Positions 1-10,759 of a DNA stretch of 64,000 nt are shown in pieces. The notes beneath the pieces are model-generated. The model was not told the DNA's origin. It saw nothing but the letters and a program-made list of their open reading frames with translations, and did not search any database. This stretch comes from Actinomadura sp. CNU-125 (lineage in GTDB: Bacteria > Actinomycetota > Actinomycetes > Streptosporangiales > Streptosporangiaceae). The position numbers and the translations under genes were made by a program. Position 1 is the stretch's first letter. The number at the start of each line of letters is the position of its first letter. Location: the NCBI RefSeq assembly GCF_001942465.1, contig NZ_MKJY01000133.1, positions 1 to 64,000 of the forward strand, written 5' to 3'.

Positions 1-188
1 AGCCGGGGCCACGGGCCGTCGTCGAACGCGGTGCGCGCCGCCGCGACGGCCCGGTCGGCGTCGGCCGGGGCGGCGCCCGCGACGGACGCGATGACCTCCT
101 CGGTGTGCGGGGAGACGACGTCGATGACGCGGTCGGTGGCCGGATCGGCCCACTCCCCGCCGATGAACAGCCGCTTCTGCTCGACCAT
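1..188 (-). CDS. Aldehyde dehydrogenase, N-terminal part (runs off the window)
   Basis: Only the first 62 codons are inside the window. The protein begins MVEQKRLFIGGEWADPATDR and continues with the VVSPHTEEVIASVAGA and ADADRAVAAARTAFDDGPW segments. These are the usual opening of NAD(P)-dependent aldehyde dehydrogenases, which oxidise aldehydes to acids. The catalytic Cys and Glu lie outside the window, so substrate class and integrity cannot be judged. It reads away from the LLM-family oxidoreductase on the same strand about 100 bases upstream, and the two may share a transcript. Family assignment is confident; substrate is unknown. Confidence 0.85.
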   Translation of the reverse strand, partial: MVEQKRLFIGGEWADPATDRVIDVVSPHTEEVIASVAGAAPADADRAVAAARTAFDDGPWPR

Positions 189-290
189 GTTCGTTTCCGT
201 TCCTTTCGCTGCCGGCGCCCCGATGATCCGCCGATGTCCGATGATCCGCTGGTGTTCCGTCGGCTGCCGTCGCGCCGCCGTCGGGTGCCG

Positions 291-1259
291 CTACTTTCCG
301 GTGAGCCGGGCGACGACGGGCGCGAAGCGCTCCATCTCCCGCTGCTGGACGCTGATGTAGTTCGCGCCGAACGTCTCGCGGCGTTCGGTGAGCCGGTCGG
401 CGACCTCGTCGAGCGGGCCGACCAGCACGTTGGGGTGCGCGGGGAGGCCGTCCGGCGGCACCCCCATGACGTCCGCGACCCGCTTGACGGCCGCGTCCGG
501 GTCGTCGGTGATCGCGGTGAAGAACGGGGACGCCTCGATCTCGATCCGCGCGAGCCGGTCGCCCGCCGCGTCCCGGACGAGGCCGAACCGGTGCGCGGCC
601 TCCTGCGGCGGCGTCCGTCCGGCGTCGTTGACCGCGTCGAACGGCACGTTGTTGATGCTGACGATGTCGGCCTCGCGGGCGGCGAGGGACAGGACGCGCC
701 GCCGCGCGCCGCCGATCATGAGCGGCGGCCGGGGGCGCTGCACCGGGCGCGGCAGGCCCGCGTACCCGGCGGCGGTCGCGTGCTCGCCGTGCAGGTCGAG
801 GGGTTCGCCGCTCCAGTGCCCCTTGACCAGGGCGACGACTTCTTCGAGTTTGTCGACGCGGCGGCCGGGCGCGGCGAACTCCAGGCCCATCGCCGCGTAT
901 TCGAGGGGGCTCCAGCCCGCGCCGATGCCGAATTCGAGCCGTCCGTCCGACAGCAGGTCGATGGTCGCGGCCTCCTTCGCCAGGACGGCCGGGACGTGGT
1001 AGTCGGCGCAGAACACGCGGCACCCGACGCGGAGCGTCCGGGTCGCGGCGGCGGCCGCGGCCATCGCGGCGATCGGGGCGAGGTGCTGCGGGGGCAGCCG
1101 GGACTCGCGGGCCGCCCGGCCGGGCCCCAGGTAGTGGTCGGACACGAACAGCGTCGCGTACCCGAGGTCCTCGGCTTTGCGGGCGAGGTCGCGCCACTCC
1201 GCTCCCGAGGTCGCCTTCGTCGCCTGGACGGCGAAGCGAAAAGGATGCATATTTGGCAC
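291..1259 (-). CDS. F420-dependent LLM-class oxidoreductase
   Basis: This 322-residue protein opens MPNMHPFRFAVQATKATSGA and carries the luciferase-like TIM-barrel pattern: an early EDLGYATLFVSDHYLGPG segment, central LSDGRLEFGIGAGW, then RPRPPLMIGGARRRVLSLAA. It resembles the actinobacterial F420-binding branch of the luciferase-like family. Such enzymes transfer hydride between F420 and small organic substrates in the cytoplasm. Starts are possible at GTG (1259) or ATG (1250); neither has a clear ribosome site. It diverges from the 1303 hydrolase across only 43 bases, so a shared control region is likely. Cofactor is inferred from family resemblance; substrate is unknown. Confidence 0.85.
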   Translation of the reverse strand: MPNMHPFRFAVQATKATSGAEWRDLARKAEDLGYATLFVSDHYLGPGRAARESRLPPQHLAPIAAMAAAAAATRTLRVGCRVFCADYHVPAVLAKEAATIDLLSDGRLEFGIGAGWSPLEYAAMGLEFAAPGRRVDKLEEVVALVKGHWSGEPLDLHGEHATAAGYAGLPRPVQRPRPPLMIGGARRRVLSLAAREADIVSINNVPFDAVNDAGRTPPQEAAHRFGLVRDAAGDRLARIEIEASPFFTAITDDPDAAVKRVADVMGVPPDGLPAHPNVLVGPLDEVADRLTERRETFGANYISVQQREMERFAPVVARLTGK

Positions 1260-1302
1260 CGTACATCAGAAGTTTGTCGCACAACAGGGAGCGAGGCGAC
1301 CG

Positions 1303-2157
1303 ATGGTCAAGCGCGCGAGGTACGCGGAGTACAAGGACAGCTACCCCAACTACCGGTTCGAGTTGAGCGACGACGGCATCCTGCTCATGCAGTGCCACAC
1401 CGACGGCGGCAGCCTCGTGTGGGACTGGAAGTCGCACGACGACATGTCGGACGCGTTCGCCGACGTCGCCGGCGACCGCGAGATCAAGCTGCTCATCCAC
1501 ACCGGGACCGGCGAGAACTACAACGCCGACTGGGGGCTGATGCCGAACGGGGAACTGCCCGACCCGCCCGTCTACGACGCGATGCCCGGCATCAAGGGCC
1601 TGCACAAGCTGGACGAGAAGGCCTGGTACAACCGCAACCTGCAGTGGAACGTCCTCGACGTCGACGTCCCGATGATCAGCGTCGTCAACGGGCCGTGCAA
1701 CATCCACTCCGAGGTTCCGCTGATGGGCGACATCGTCCTGGCCTCCGAGGACGCCTACTTCCAGGACGTCTCGCACTTCCCGCGCGGTCAGGTGCCGGGC
1801 GACGGCCAGCACGTCATCTGGAACCACATCGTCGGCCCGAACCGGGCCCGCTACCTGCTGCTGACCGGCAAGCAGCTGTCCGCGCAGGAAGCCATGGAGT
1901 GGGGCGCGGTCAACGAGGTGCTGCCGAAGGACCAGGTGCTCGACCGGGCGTGGGAGCTGGCCCGCGAGCTCGTCAAGAAGCCGCCGCTCGTCCTGCGCTA
2001 CACGCGGCAGCTGTTCACCCAGAACCTCAAGCGCGCCTACCTGGACGAACTCGGCCACGGCCTCGCCCGCGAGACGTACGCGCAGCAGGAGTTCTTCCCG
2101 TTCGGCGGCGGGATGGCGCCGCTCGACCGCGCCTGGAACGACAAGCCCTGGACGTGA
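1303..2157 (+). CDS. 6-oxocamphor-hydrolase-like crotonase-fold C-C hydrolase
   Basis: This 284-residue crotonase-superfamily protein starts at ATG 1303, the first Met after a GGGAGCGAGG ribosome site; the open frame extends upstream without support. It is close to Rhodococcus 6-oxocamphor hydrolase, which splits a cyclic beta-diketone by a retro-Claisen reaction. Shared blocks include SLVW near 37-40, HTGTG near 66, NGPCNIHSEVP at 129, FQDVSHFP at 153 and VPGDGQHV at 164. As I recall the reference catalytic residues (His122, His145, Asp154, Glu244), they map here to His135, His158, Asp167 and Glu257, all with one constant offset of 13. CoA-thioester chemistry is therefore less likely than cyclic diketone cleavage. 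It precedes a Rieske oxygenase and is probably the ring-opening step of the same pathway. Confidence 0.8.
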   Translation: MVKRARYAEYKDSYPNYRFELSDDGILLMQCHTDGGSLVWDWKSHDDMSDAFADVAGDREIKLLIHTGTGENYNADWGLMPNGELPDPPVYDAMPGIKGLHKLDEKAWYNRNLQWNVLDVDVPMISVVNGPCNIHSEVPLMGDIVLASEDAYFQDVSHFPRGQVPGDGQHVIWNHIVGPNRARYLLLTGKQLSAQEAMEWGAVNEVLPKDQVLDRAWELARELVKKPPLVLRYTRQLFTQNLKRAYLDELGHGLARETYAQQEFFPFGGGMAPLDRAWNDKPWT

Positions 2158-2242
2158 CGCGGACCGAAAAGAAGACAGAACTCTATCCTCAGGATGGAAA
2201 AGTGATTAGTATCGGCGAGACGCCAAGGCAAGGAGACAGGTC

Positions 2243-3541
2243 ATGACGGAGCTGCAACAGCGCCTGGCCACCGGGAAGGGCAAGTTCACGCCGCTGTACG
2301 AGGACCTCGACACCGGCCCGGTGTCCTATGAGGACTCGATCTCGCCGGAGTTCTTCGCGGCCGAGCGGGAGGCGGTCTTCAAGCGGTCGTGGCTGTACGT
2401 CGGACGGTCCGAGCGGCTGCCGCGTCCGGGCACGTTCTTCACCCGCGAGCTGAACGGCCTCGCGTCGATCGTCGTCTCGCGTCGCAAGGACGGCGTCGTC
2501 AACGCGTTCCACAACGTGTGCGCCCACCGCGGCAACAAGGTCGTCTGGCAGGAGCACCCGCAGGAGGAGTCCAAGGGCTCGTGCCGCGAGTTCGCCTGCA
2601 AGTACCACGGCTGGCGGTACGGGCTGGACGGGCGCGTCACGCACGTCACGAACGAGGAGGAGTTCTTCGGCCTCGACAAGGACTCGCTGCGGATGCCGCC
2701 GGTCCACTGCGAGGAGTTCGCCGGGTTCATCTTCGTGAACCTCGCGCCCGACCCCGTCCCGCTGCGCACCTACCTAGGCGACCGCCTCCTCGAACTGGAG
2801 AAGTACCCGTTCGACAAGATGACGCAGCACTACGGCTTCTCGGCGCCGATCCGCGGCAACTGGAAGCTCGCGGTCGACTCCGTCTGCGAGTGGTACCACC
2901 CGCCGTACGTCCACGCGCGGTTCATCGACAAGGACATCGCCAAGGCGGAGAAGATGGTTCCGCCGCCGGACTCCTACCACTACGACCTGTTCACGCCGCA
3001 CATGCTCACGTCCGTGCCCGGCCCGCCGCCGCTCCCGCCGCGCGAGCCCGGGACGGCCGGTGCCGCCGCGCGCGACCAGAAGTGGGTCTACCGGCTGTTC
3101 CGCGCCGGCCTGTTCGGCCCCGACGACGTGCCCGACATCGGCCCGCTCCCCGAGTTCCTCAACGCCGGGAACATCAAGTCGTGGGGCAACGACCAGTTCT
3201 GGCTGTTCCCGAACCTGTCGGTGCAGATCTGGGCCCGCGGCTTCTACATCACCTACACGTACTGGCCCGAGGCGGTCGACAAGCACACCTACGACATCGA
3301 CCTCTACTTCGTCCCGCCGGAGAACGCCCAGGAGCGGCTCGCGCAGGAACTCATCGTCGACAGCACCATCGAGTTCGCGATGCAGGACGTGAACACCATC
3401 GAGGCCACGCAGCAGGGCCTGTCGACCCGCGCCAACGGACAGTTCCACCTCAGCGACCAGGAACTTCTCATCCGCAAGTTCCACAAGACCGTCCGCGACA
3501 CCGTCGCCGCCCACCGGGCGAACGACGCGAAGGAGGACTGA
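2243..3541 (+). CDS. Rieske non-heme iron ring-hydroxylating oxygenase, alpha subunit
   Basis: This is a 432-residue oxygenase component. The Rieske [2Fe-2S] ligands are Cys93, His95, Cys119 and His122 (CAHRG ... CKYHGW), with an unusually long 23-residue stretch between the pairs. The mononuclear iron site is EWYHPPYVH: His219 and His224, with Glu216 where naphthalene dioxygenase has its bridging Asp. Glu there is common in the branch related to betaine/carnitine-type oxygenases. A strong AAGGAGA site precedes ATG 2243. The 85-base leader holds an ATCCTCAGGAT palindrome (2185-2195). No beta subunit, ferredoxin or reductase is adjacent, so electron partners must be elsewhere. It overlaps the next gene by one base (TGATG), so the two are translationally coupled. 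Substrate is unknown. Confidence 0.88.
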   Translation: MTELQQRLATGKGKFTPLYEDLDTGPVSYEDSISPEFFAAEREAVFKRSWLYVGRSERLPRPGTFFTRELNGLASIVVSRRKDGVVNAFHNVCAHRGNKVVWQEHPQEESKGSCREFACKYHGWRYGLDGRVTHVTNEEEFFGLDKDSLRMPPVHCEEFAGFIFVNLAPDPVPLRTYLGDRLLELEKYPFDKMTQHYGFSAPIRGNWKLAVDSVCEWYHPPYVHARFIDKDIAKAEKMVPPPDSYHYDLFTPHMLTSVPGPPPLPPREPGTAGAAARDQKWVYRLFRAGLFGPDDVPDIGPLPEFLNAGNIKSWGNDQFWLFPNLSVQIWARGFYITYTYWPEAVDKHTYDIDLYFVPPENAQERLAQELIVDSTIEFAMQDVNTIEATQQGLSTRANGQFHLSDQELLIRKFHKTVRDTVAAHRANDAKED

Positions 3542-3912
3542 TGTCGGCCACCGCATCCACCGGGACCGCGACCACCGGAACCGCCCGCACCCTGCCCGCG
3601 CAGTTCGCCGACCTCGAACGGTGGGTCGCCGACTGGGCGCGCCCCACCCGGCAGGAGCGCTACGACATGCGCCTGTCGAAGAAGTACGACGAGCTCGGCG
3701 ACTTCTACGACGCGATCGCGCCGCGCGCGGAGGAGGCCATCGACTACCTCAACGGCCGCGACCTCACCGACCTCGCGGACGACGACGCGCGCCTGCTGCA
3801 GCTCCTCTACTCGATGATCCTCGTCTCGTACGCGGTCAACGTGTTCATGCAGCCGCGCATCCCCGACTCGGGCGCCGCGTTCTTCAACACGACCGCCGAA
3901 CCGGCCGTCTGA
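3541..3912 (+). CDS. Small helical protein of unknown function coupled to the Rieske oxygenase
   Basis: I do not recognise this 123-residue protein. Its ATG overlaps the stop of the oxygenase gene (TGATG). The first 20 or so residues are Ala/Thr/Gly rich and probably disordered. The rest looks alpha-helical and acidic, with DLERWVADWARPTRQERYDM, a YDELGDFYDAIAPRAEEAID segment, and a hydrophobic LLQLLYSMILVSYAVNVFMQ helix near the end. There is no Cys or His cluster, so it is not a ferredoxin, and it does not resemble the usual 160-190 residue beta subunit of ring-hydroxylating dioxygenases. Position suggests an accessory or stability factor for the oxygenase or its partner. That role is inference only. 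Confidence 0.7.
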   Translation: MSATASTGTATTGTARTLPAQFADLERWVADWARPTRQERYDMRLSKKYDELGDFYDAIAPRAEEAIDYLNGRDLTDLADDDARLLQLLYSMILVSYAVNVFMQPRIPDSGAAFFNTTAEPAV

Positions 3913-3957
3913 CCGTCCGACGAGCAACCTGATCAGCAACCTGACCTGGGGAGACGA

Positions 3958-4791
3958 ATGTCGATCACGACCACCCCGCTCGGGCCGACCACCGGGCTGG
4001 AGATCACGGGCCTGCGGGGCCGCGCGCTCGTCGACCGGTCCGTCGCCGCCGACTGCCGCGCCGCGCTGGACCGGCACGGCGTCGTCGTCTACCGCGACGC
4101 CGGCATCGGCGACGACGACCTCGTGGAGTTCAGCGCGCTGCTCGGCGACGTCGTGCGGCTCGCGATGGGCGGCCACGAACGCAAGGAGATCCAGAAGATC
4201 ACGCGGGACGCGTCGCAGAGCAAGCTGGCGGCGTACCGCGAGGCGACGTTCCACTGGCACATCGACGGCACCACCGACAACGTCCCGAACAAGGCGACGC
4301 TGCTCACCGCGCGGCAGGTGACCGAGGACGGCAGCGGCGACACCGAGTTCGCCAACACCTACGCCGCGTACGACGCACTGCCGGAGCGGGAGAAGGCGGA
4401 GCTGGCGGAGCTGCGCGTCGTGCACAGCTTCGCGGCCTCGCAGTCGCTCGTCGACCCCGACCCGTCCCCGAAGGAGCGGGCGGCGTGGGACCGGGTGCCG
4501 TCCCGCGAGCACCCGCTCGTCTGGACGCGCCGCAACGGCCGCAAGTCGCTGCTGATCGGCGCGACGGCGGGCGAGGTCGTCGGCCGCTCCGCCGAGCAGG
4601 GCCGGGCGCTGCTCGACCGGCTGCTCGACTGGGCGACCCGGCCGGAGTTCACCGTCCGGCACCGCTGGCGGCCCGGCGACCTCGTCATCTGGGACAACAC
4701 GGGCATGCTGCACCGCGCGCAGCCGTACGCCGAGACGTCCCGGCGGCTGATGCACCGCACCAGCCTCGCGGGCGAGGAGGCGGTCGCGTGA
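3958..4791 (+). CDS. TauD/TfdA-family Fe(II)/2-oxoglutarate dioxygenase
   Basis: This 277-residue protein belongs to the TauD/TfdA family of iron and 2-oxoglutarate dependent oxygenases, which hydroxylate or cleave small acids. The HxD pair is His101-Ile-Asp103 in FHWHIDGTTDN. The distal iron ligand is His252 in NTGMLHRAQPY, followed by an Arg-rich RRLMHRT segment at 262-268 that would hold 2-oxoglutarate. Length fits the family. A GGGGAGACGA site lies just before ATG 3958, and 45 bases separate it from the small protein upstream. Its last codons overlap the next gene by four bases (GTGA). Co-transcription with a Rieske oxygenase and a C-C hydrolase points to a second oxidation in the same pathway. 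Substrate is unknown. Confidence 0.85.
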   Translation: MSITTTPLGPTTGLEITGLRGRALVDRSVAADCRAALDRHGVVVYRDAGIGDDDLVEFSALLGDVVRLAMGGHERKEIQKITRDASQSKLAAYREATFHWHIDGTTDNVPNKATLLTARQVTEDGSGDTEFANTYAAYDALPEREKAELAELRVVHSFAASQSLVDPDPSPKERAAWDRVPSREHPLVWTRRNGRKSLLIGATAGEVVGRSAEQGRALLDRLLDWATRPEFTVRHRWRPGDLVIWDNTGMLHRAQPYAETSRRLMHRTSLAGEEAVA

Positions 4792-5570
4792 GCGCCGACA
4801 AGACGGACCGGAACACCGGCGGGGCGCGCGTCGCCGTCGTCACCGGCGGCGGCTCGGGCATGGGACGCGCGATCGTGCACCGCCTCGCCCGGGACGGGTT
4901 CGCGGTCGCGATCCTCGACATCGACGCGGCGAGCGCGGACAAGGTCGCCGCGGAGGTGCGGGAGAGCGGCGGGACGGCGCTCGCCGTCGGCGACGCCGAC
5001 GTCTCCGACCGGGCGAAGGTGGACGCGGCGGTCCGGCGCGTCCGCGAGAGCCTCGGGCCCGTGCTCGTCCTGGTGAACAACGCCGGGATCACCGGCTTCC
5101 GGGACTTCATGTCGATCACGGAGGAGAAGTGGCGCCGGATCATGGCGGTGAACCTCGACGGCCCGTTCCACTGCACGCAGGCCGTCCTGCCCGACATGAT
5201 CGACGCCGGCTGGGGCCGGATCGTGAACATCTCCTCGTCCAGCGCGCAGGGCGGGCAGGAGTACATGGCCCATTACGTGTCGTCGAAGGCGGGACTGATC
5301 GGGTTCACCAAGTCTCTCGCGCTGGAGTTCGGCCCGAAGGGGATCACGGTCAACACGATCCCGCCGGGCTTCATCGACACCCCGATGCTGCGCGAGTCGG
5401 AGCGGCGCGGGATGTTCGGCGGCACCGTCGACGACCACGCCGGGCGGACGCCCGTCCGGCGGCCGGGCACGCCGGAGGACATCGCGGCCGCGTGCGCGTT
5501 CCTCGTGTCCGACGACGCGGGGTACATCACCGGTCAGATCATCGGCGTGAACGGCGGTCGCAACACCTGA
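4788..5570 (+). CDS. Short-chain dehydrogenase/reductase (SDR)
   Basis: This 260-residue classical SDR begins at GTG 4788, overlapping the dioxygenase stop (GTGA). The Rossmann motif TGGGSGMG sits near residues 19-26, followed by an Asp (ILDID) at the end of the second strand that favours NAD over NADP. NNAG, the Ser-rich NISSSSAQGG and the catalytic YVSSK motif are all present. The C-terminus has the common GYITGQIIGVNGG form. It would oxidise an alcohol or reduce a ketone in the cytoplasm. As the last gene of the 1303-5570 run it is a likely alcohol oxidation step that prepares the ketone for the upstream diketone hydrolase (inference). Confidence 0.88.
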   Translation: MSADKTDRNTGGARVAVVTGGGSGMGRAIVHRLARDGFAVAILDIDAASADKVAAEVRESGGTALAVGDADVSDRAKVDAAVRRVRESLGPVLVLVNNAGITGFRDFMSITEEKWRRIMAVNLDGPFHCTQAVLPDMIDAGWGRIVNISSSSAQGGQEYMAHYVSSKAGLIGFTKSLALEFGPKGITVNTIPPGFIDTPMLRESERRGMFGGTVDDHAGRTPVRRPGTPEDIAAACAFLVSDDAGYITGQIIGVNGGRNT

Positions 5571-5601
5571 TGGACGCACCGCCGCGACGTCCCCGCGCGG
5601 A

Positions 5602-5607
5602 TAGCCT
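5602..5607 (+). promoter_or_regulatory. Candidate -10 element of a leaderless transcript
   Basis: The hexamer TAGCCT fits the actinobacterial TANNNT -10 form and ends only six bases before GTG 5614. No ribosome site is present, so transcription probably starts at or next to the start codon of the PaaX-type regulator. Leaderless regulator mRNAs are common in actinobacteria. No convincing -35 element is seen. Confidence 0.45.
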
Positions 5608-5613
5608 TCCCGC

Positions 5614-6582
5614 GTGATGGAAGCGCACGTGGACAGCACCGTGAACGGCACCGCGGCCTCCGGCGCGGACGGCGGCGTGGAGGCGGCCGTCGAGGCCGTC
5701 GTCGACCTGCCGCGCGTCCAGGCCGGGTCGAACCCGCAGCACCTCGTCCTGGGGCTCATGACCGACTACTGGTTCGACCGCGAGGACTACCTGCCGTCGG
5801 CGGCGCTGGTCGAGCTGCTCACCGAGTTCGACAACACGGCGCCCAGCGCGCGCGCCGCGATCGCCCGGCTGGCCCGGCGGAACGTCCTGGAGTCGACGAA
5901 GAAGGGACGCCGGACGTACTACCGGCTGACGGCGACCGCGGCGCGCCCGCTGGAGAAGATCCAGGAGCGGGTCCTGCGGTTCCGCGCGGAGGACCGGCCG
6001 TGGGACGGGTCGTGGACGACGGTCATGTTCTCCGTCTCCGACGAGCAGCGGGAGCTGCGGTACGTGGTCCGGACGCGGCTGCGCTACCTCGGCTACGCGC
6101 CCCTGTACGACAACGTGTGGGTGTCGCCGCGCGCCGACCGCGACCAGACCGTCGAGCTGCTGGAGAGCGTCGGCGTCACGAACGCGACCGTCCTGCGCTC
6201 GGAGGTGACGTACGCGGCGGGCGGCGGCGATCCGCTCGCCGCCTGGGACGTCGAGGCGATCGGCGCCCGCTACGCGGAGTACATCGCACGGTTCGGACCG
6301 CTGCTCGACCGCGTCGAGCACGGCCGGGTGGGGGCGGCGGAGGCGCTCGTGGCCCGGACGGACGTCAAGGAGAGCTGGCGCGACCTGCTGAGCGTCGATC
6401 CGGAGCTGCCCGAGGCGCTGCTGCCGCCGGGCTGGCCCGGACGGCGCGCGCGGCGGCTGTTCGTGCGCGTCTACGACGGCCTGGGGCCGCTCGCCGAGGC
6501 GCGCGTCCGCCAGCTCGTCGCCAAGCACGACCCGGAGCTCGCGGCCAAGACGCGGCACCGGACCATCAGCACGAGACCTTAG
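5614..6582 (+). CDS. PaaX-family transcriptional regulator
   Basis: This 322-residue protein resembles PaaX, the phenylacetyl-CoA responsive repressor, through a winged-helix N-terminal domain (LPSAALVELLTEFDNTAPSARAAIARLARRNVL), a central RPWDGSWTTVMFSV segment and a LRYLGYAPLYDNVWVSPR segment. The first 35 residues are Ala/Gly/Glu rich and probably disordered. GTG 5614 or ATG 5617 can start it, with a -10 just upstream and no ribosome site, which suggests a leaderless message. It lies between the two SDR genes and 43 bases after the oxygenase unit. It is the natural candidate to control the 1303-7359 genes. The effector is unknown and need not be phenylacetyl-CoA. Confidence 0.82.
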   Translation: MMEAHVDSTVNGTAASGADGGVEAAVEAVVDLPRVQAGSNPQHLVLGLMTDYWFDREDYLPSAALVELLTEFDNTAPSARAAIARLARRNVLESTKKGRRTYYRLTATAARPLEKIQERVLRFRAEDRPWDGSWTTVMFSVSDEQRELRYVVRTRLRYLGYAPLYDNVWVSPRADRDQTVELLESVGVTNATVLRSEVTYAAGGGDPLAAWDVEAIGARYAEYIARFGPLLDRVEHGRVGAAEALVARTDVKESWRDLLSVDPELPEALLPPGWPGRRARRLFVRVYDGLGPLAEARVRQLVAKHDPELAAKTRHRTISTRP

Positions 6583-6600
6583 GAAGAAGGGCAGGACGCC

Positions 6601-7359
6601 ATGGAGTCCGGAAGCGAGCGGCTCGCCGGGAAGGTCGCGGTCATCACCGGGGCGGGCGCGGGGATCGGGAGGTCCATGGCGGTCCTGTTCGCCGAGCACG
6701 GCGCGAAGGTCGTGTGCGCGGACCGCAGCGGGCGGCAGGACGACGTCGCGGCCGAGATCGGCGCCGCGGCCGTCGGCGTCCACTGCGACGTGTCGCGCGC
6801 GGCGGACGTCCGGGCGATGATCGAGGCCGCGGAGTCCCGGTTCGGACGGCTCGACGTGCTGTGCAACAACGCGGGGTTCGGCGGCCCGCGCAAGCGGATC
6901 GTCGAGCAGGACGAGAGCACGTTCGACGACGTCGTGGCGGTGAACCTCAAGGGCGTGTTCCTCGGCATGAAGTACGGCATCGAGGCCATGCTGCGGACGG
7001 GCGGCGGGTCGGTGGTGAACACGGCGTCGTCGGCCGGGCTCGTCGGCTGGAAGAAACACTCGGTCTACGCGGCGGCCAAAGGCGGCGTCGTCCAAATGAC
7101 GAAGTGCGCGGCCCTCGACTATGCCGAAGATGGCGTTCGGGTTAACGCCATATGTCCGGGAATGACATGGACCGATCTCGCGGGTGCCTCGGCGGAGCGT
7201 CCGGCCCCGCCGTCGGACGCGAAAATGCCGATGCAGCCGATGAACCGCTGGGGCCTGGCGTCCGAACTCGCCGCCGCCGCGCTCTTCCTCGCGTCGGACG
7301 AGTCGTCGTTCGTCACGGGCACGGCCCTTCCGGTGGACGGCGGCTATGTCGCGCGCTGA
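6601..7359 (+). CDS. Short-chain dehydrogenase/reductase (SDR)
   Basis: This 252-residue classical SDR has TGAGAGIG near residue 16, Asp at the cofactor-selecting position (VVCADRSG, so NAD is likely), CNNAG, NTASSAG and the catalytic YAAAKGG motif. It starts at ATG 6601, 18 bases after the PaaX-type gene, so it is probably transcribed with it. The second half (about 7070-7170) has more A/T than its surroundings. The C-terminal VTGTALPVDGGYV is typical. Function within the upstream ketone/alcohol pathway is likely, but the substrate cannot be told from sequence. Confidence 0.87.
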   Translation: MESGSERLAGKVAVITGAGAGIGRSMAVLFAEHGAKVVCADRSGRQDDVAAEIGAAAVGVHCDVSRAADVRAMIEAAESRFGRLDVLCNNAGFGGPRKRIVEQDESTFDDVVAVNLKGVFLGMKYGIEAMLRTGGGSVVNTASSAGLVGWKKHSVYAAAKGGVVQMTKCAALDYAEDGVRVNAICPGMTWTDLAGASAERPAPPSDAKMPMQPMNRWGLASELAAAALFLASDESSFVTGTALPVDGGYVAR

Positions 7360-7578
7360 GCGCCCGCCGAGCCCGGGCGCCGGACCCGAGTGCTGCCGAG
7401 ACTCTCACGGAACCAGACCCGGCTCCTTGATCAGTCATTTGGGGTATATCGGGTGACCGGCAACCGAATAACATTCTGTCCAGGTGCATTTCTGGCCGCA
7501 TCCGGCCATAGTTCCGGAATGTTCCGGCTAAAAGGTAATTCGACCTAGACAGCCGATCTCACCCGCACCAAAATCACT

Positions 7579-7601
7579 CCCCGGATCAGCCGTGATCGGG
7601 G
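7579..7601 (+). promoter_or_regulatory. Hairpin that overlaps the ribosome site of the Hsp70 operon
   Basis: The arms CCCCGGATCA (7579-7588) and TGATCGGGG (7593-7601) pair with a four-base loop and one bulged G. The right arm contains the first G residues of the Shine-Dalgarno run GGGGAGGAAAG that serves ATG 7615. It may be a terminator of the upstream unit, but no T run follows. A hairpin masking the ribosome site in front of a chaperone operon would fit an RNA-thermometer-like control. The pairing is seen; the function is inference. Bases 7360-7578 are otherwise non-coding and contain an A/T-rich patch (7430-7510) that could carry the promoter. Confidence 0.4.
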
Positions 7602-7614
7602 AGGAAAGCACCGG

Positions 7615-8265
7615 ATGGGACGCTTCGTCGCGGGAAGCCGGGGCGCGCTGCGGCAATGGCGGTACCCCCGGGAGTTCCGGATCCCGGCGCCCGCGTGGCC
7701 GACGGACGCCCTCGCCGATCTCACCGAACTGGCCCGCCTGGAACTGGCCGGCCTGGAGGCCGCGGCGGCGGAGGCGGAAGCGGAAGCCGCGCGAGCGGGC
7801 CGCGGCGCGAGCCGCCGTCGCGGAGCCCGCGCCGCCGCCCGCCGCCGCGACCGTCGTCGACACGCCCGTCCCGGAGCCCGCCGGGCTCACCGGACGGTCG
7901 CTCGCGGACGTGGCGACGAGCCTGTGGCGGCTGCGCGCGCGCATCGAGCGGATGGACGATCCGCCGCGCGCGCTCGTCCGGCACCTGGAGTCCGCGTGGG
8001 ACGCCTTCGCCGACGCGGGCGTCGAGATCAAGGACCACGCGGGCGAACCCTTCGACCACGGCCTGGCCATGTCCGTGGCGGCCTACCAGCCGACCCCCGG
8101 GCTGCACCGCGAGCTGATCATCGAGACCGTGCGTCCGGGCGTCTACCTCGGCGACCGATCGGTCCAGATGGCGGAGGTCATCGTGGGCACCCCCGAGCGG
8201 GCCCCTGAACCGGCTGCCGAGCGGGCCGAGGAACCGACCGGAGCGATGGAGGAGACGCGGGGACG

Positions 8266-8269
<4 letters not shown>
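7615..8269 (+). CDS. GrpE-like nucleotide exchange factor (frameshifted)
   Basis: The protein starts at ATG 7615 after GGGGAGGAAAG. The first 60 or so residues (RQWRYPREFRIPAP, then Ala/Glu-rich TELARLELAGLEAAAAEAEA) look like a charged coiled coil. The frame changes once near 7780-7830. The second part holds LADVATSLWRLRARIERMDD and a C-terminal LIIETVRPGVYLGDRSVQMA block. That block resembles the beta domain of GrpE (V...G...LGDRVLRPA...V), which releases ADP from Hsp70. Predicted length is about 217 residues. It overlaps the Hsp70 gene by four bases (ATGA), which supports a partner role. GrpE kinship is by pattern and context, so moderate confidence. Confidence 0.6.
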
Positions 8270-10755
<2,486 letters not shown>

Positions 10756-10759
<4 letters not shown>

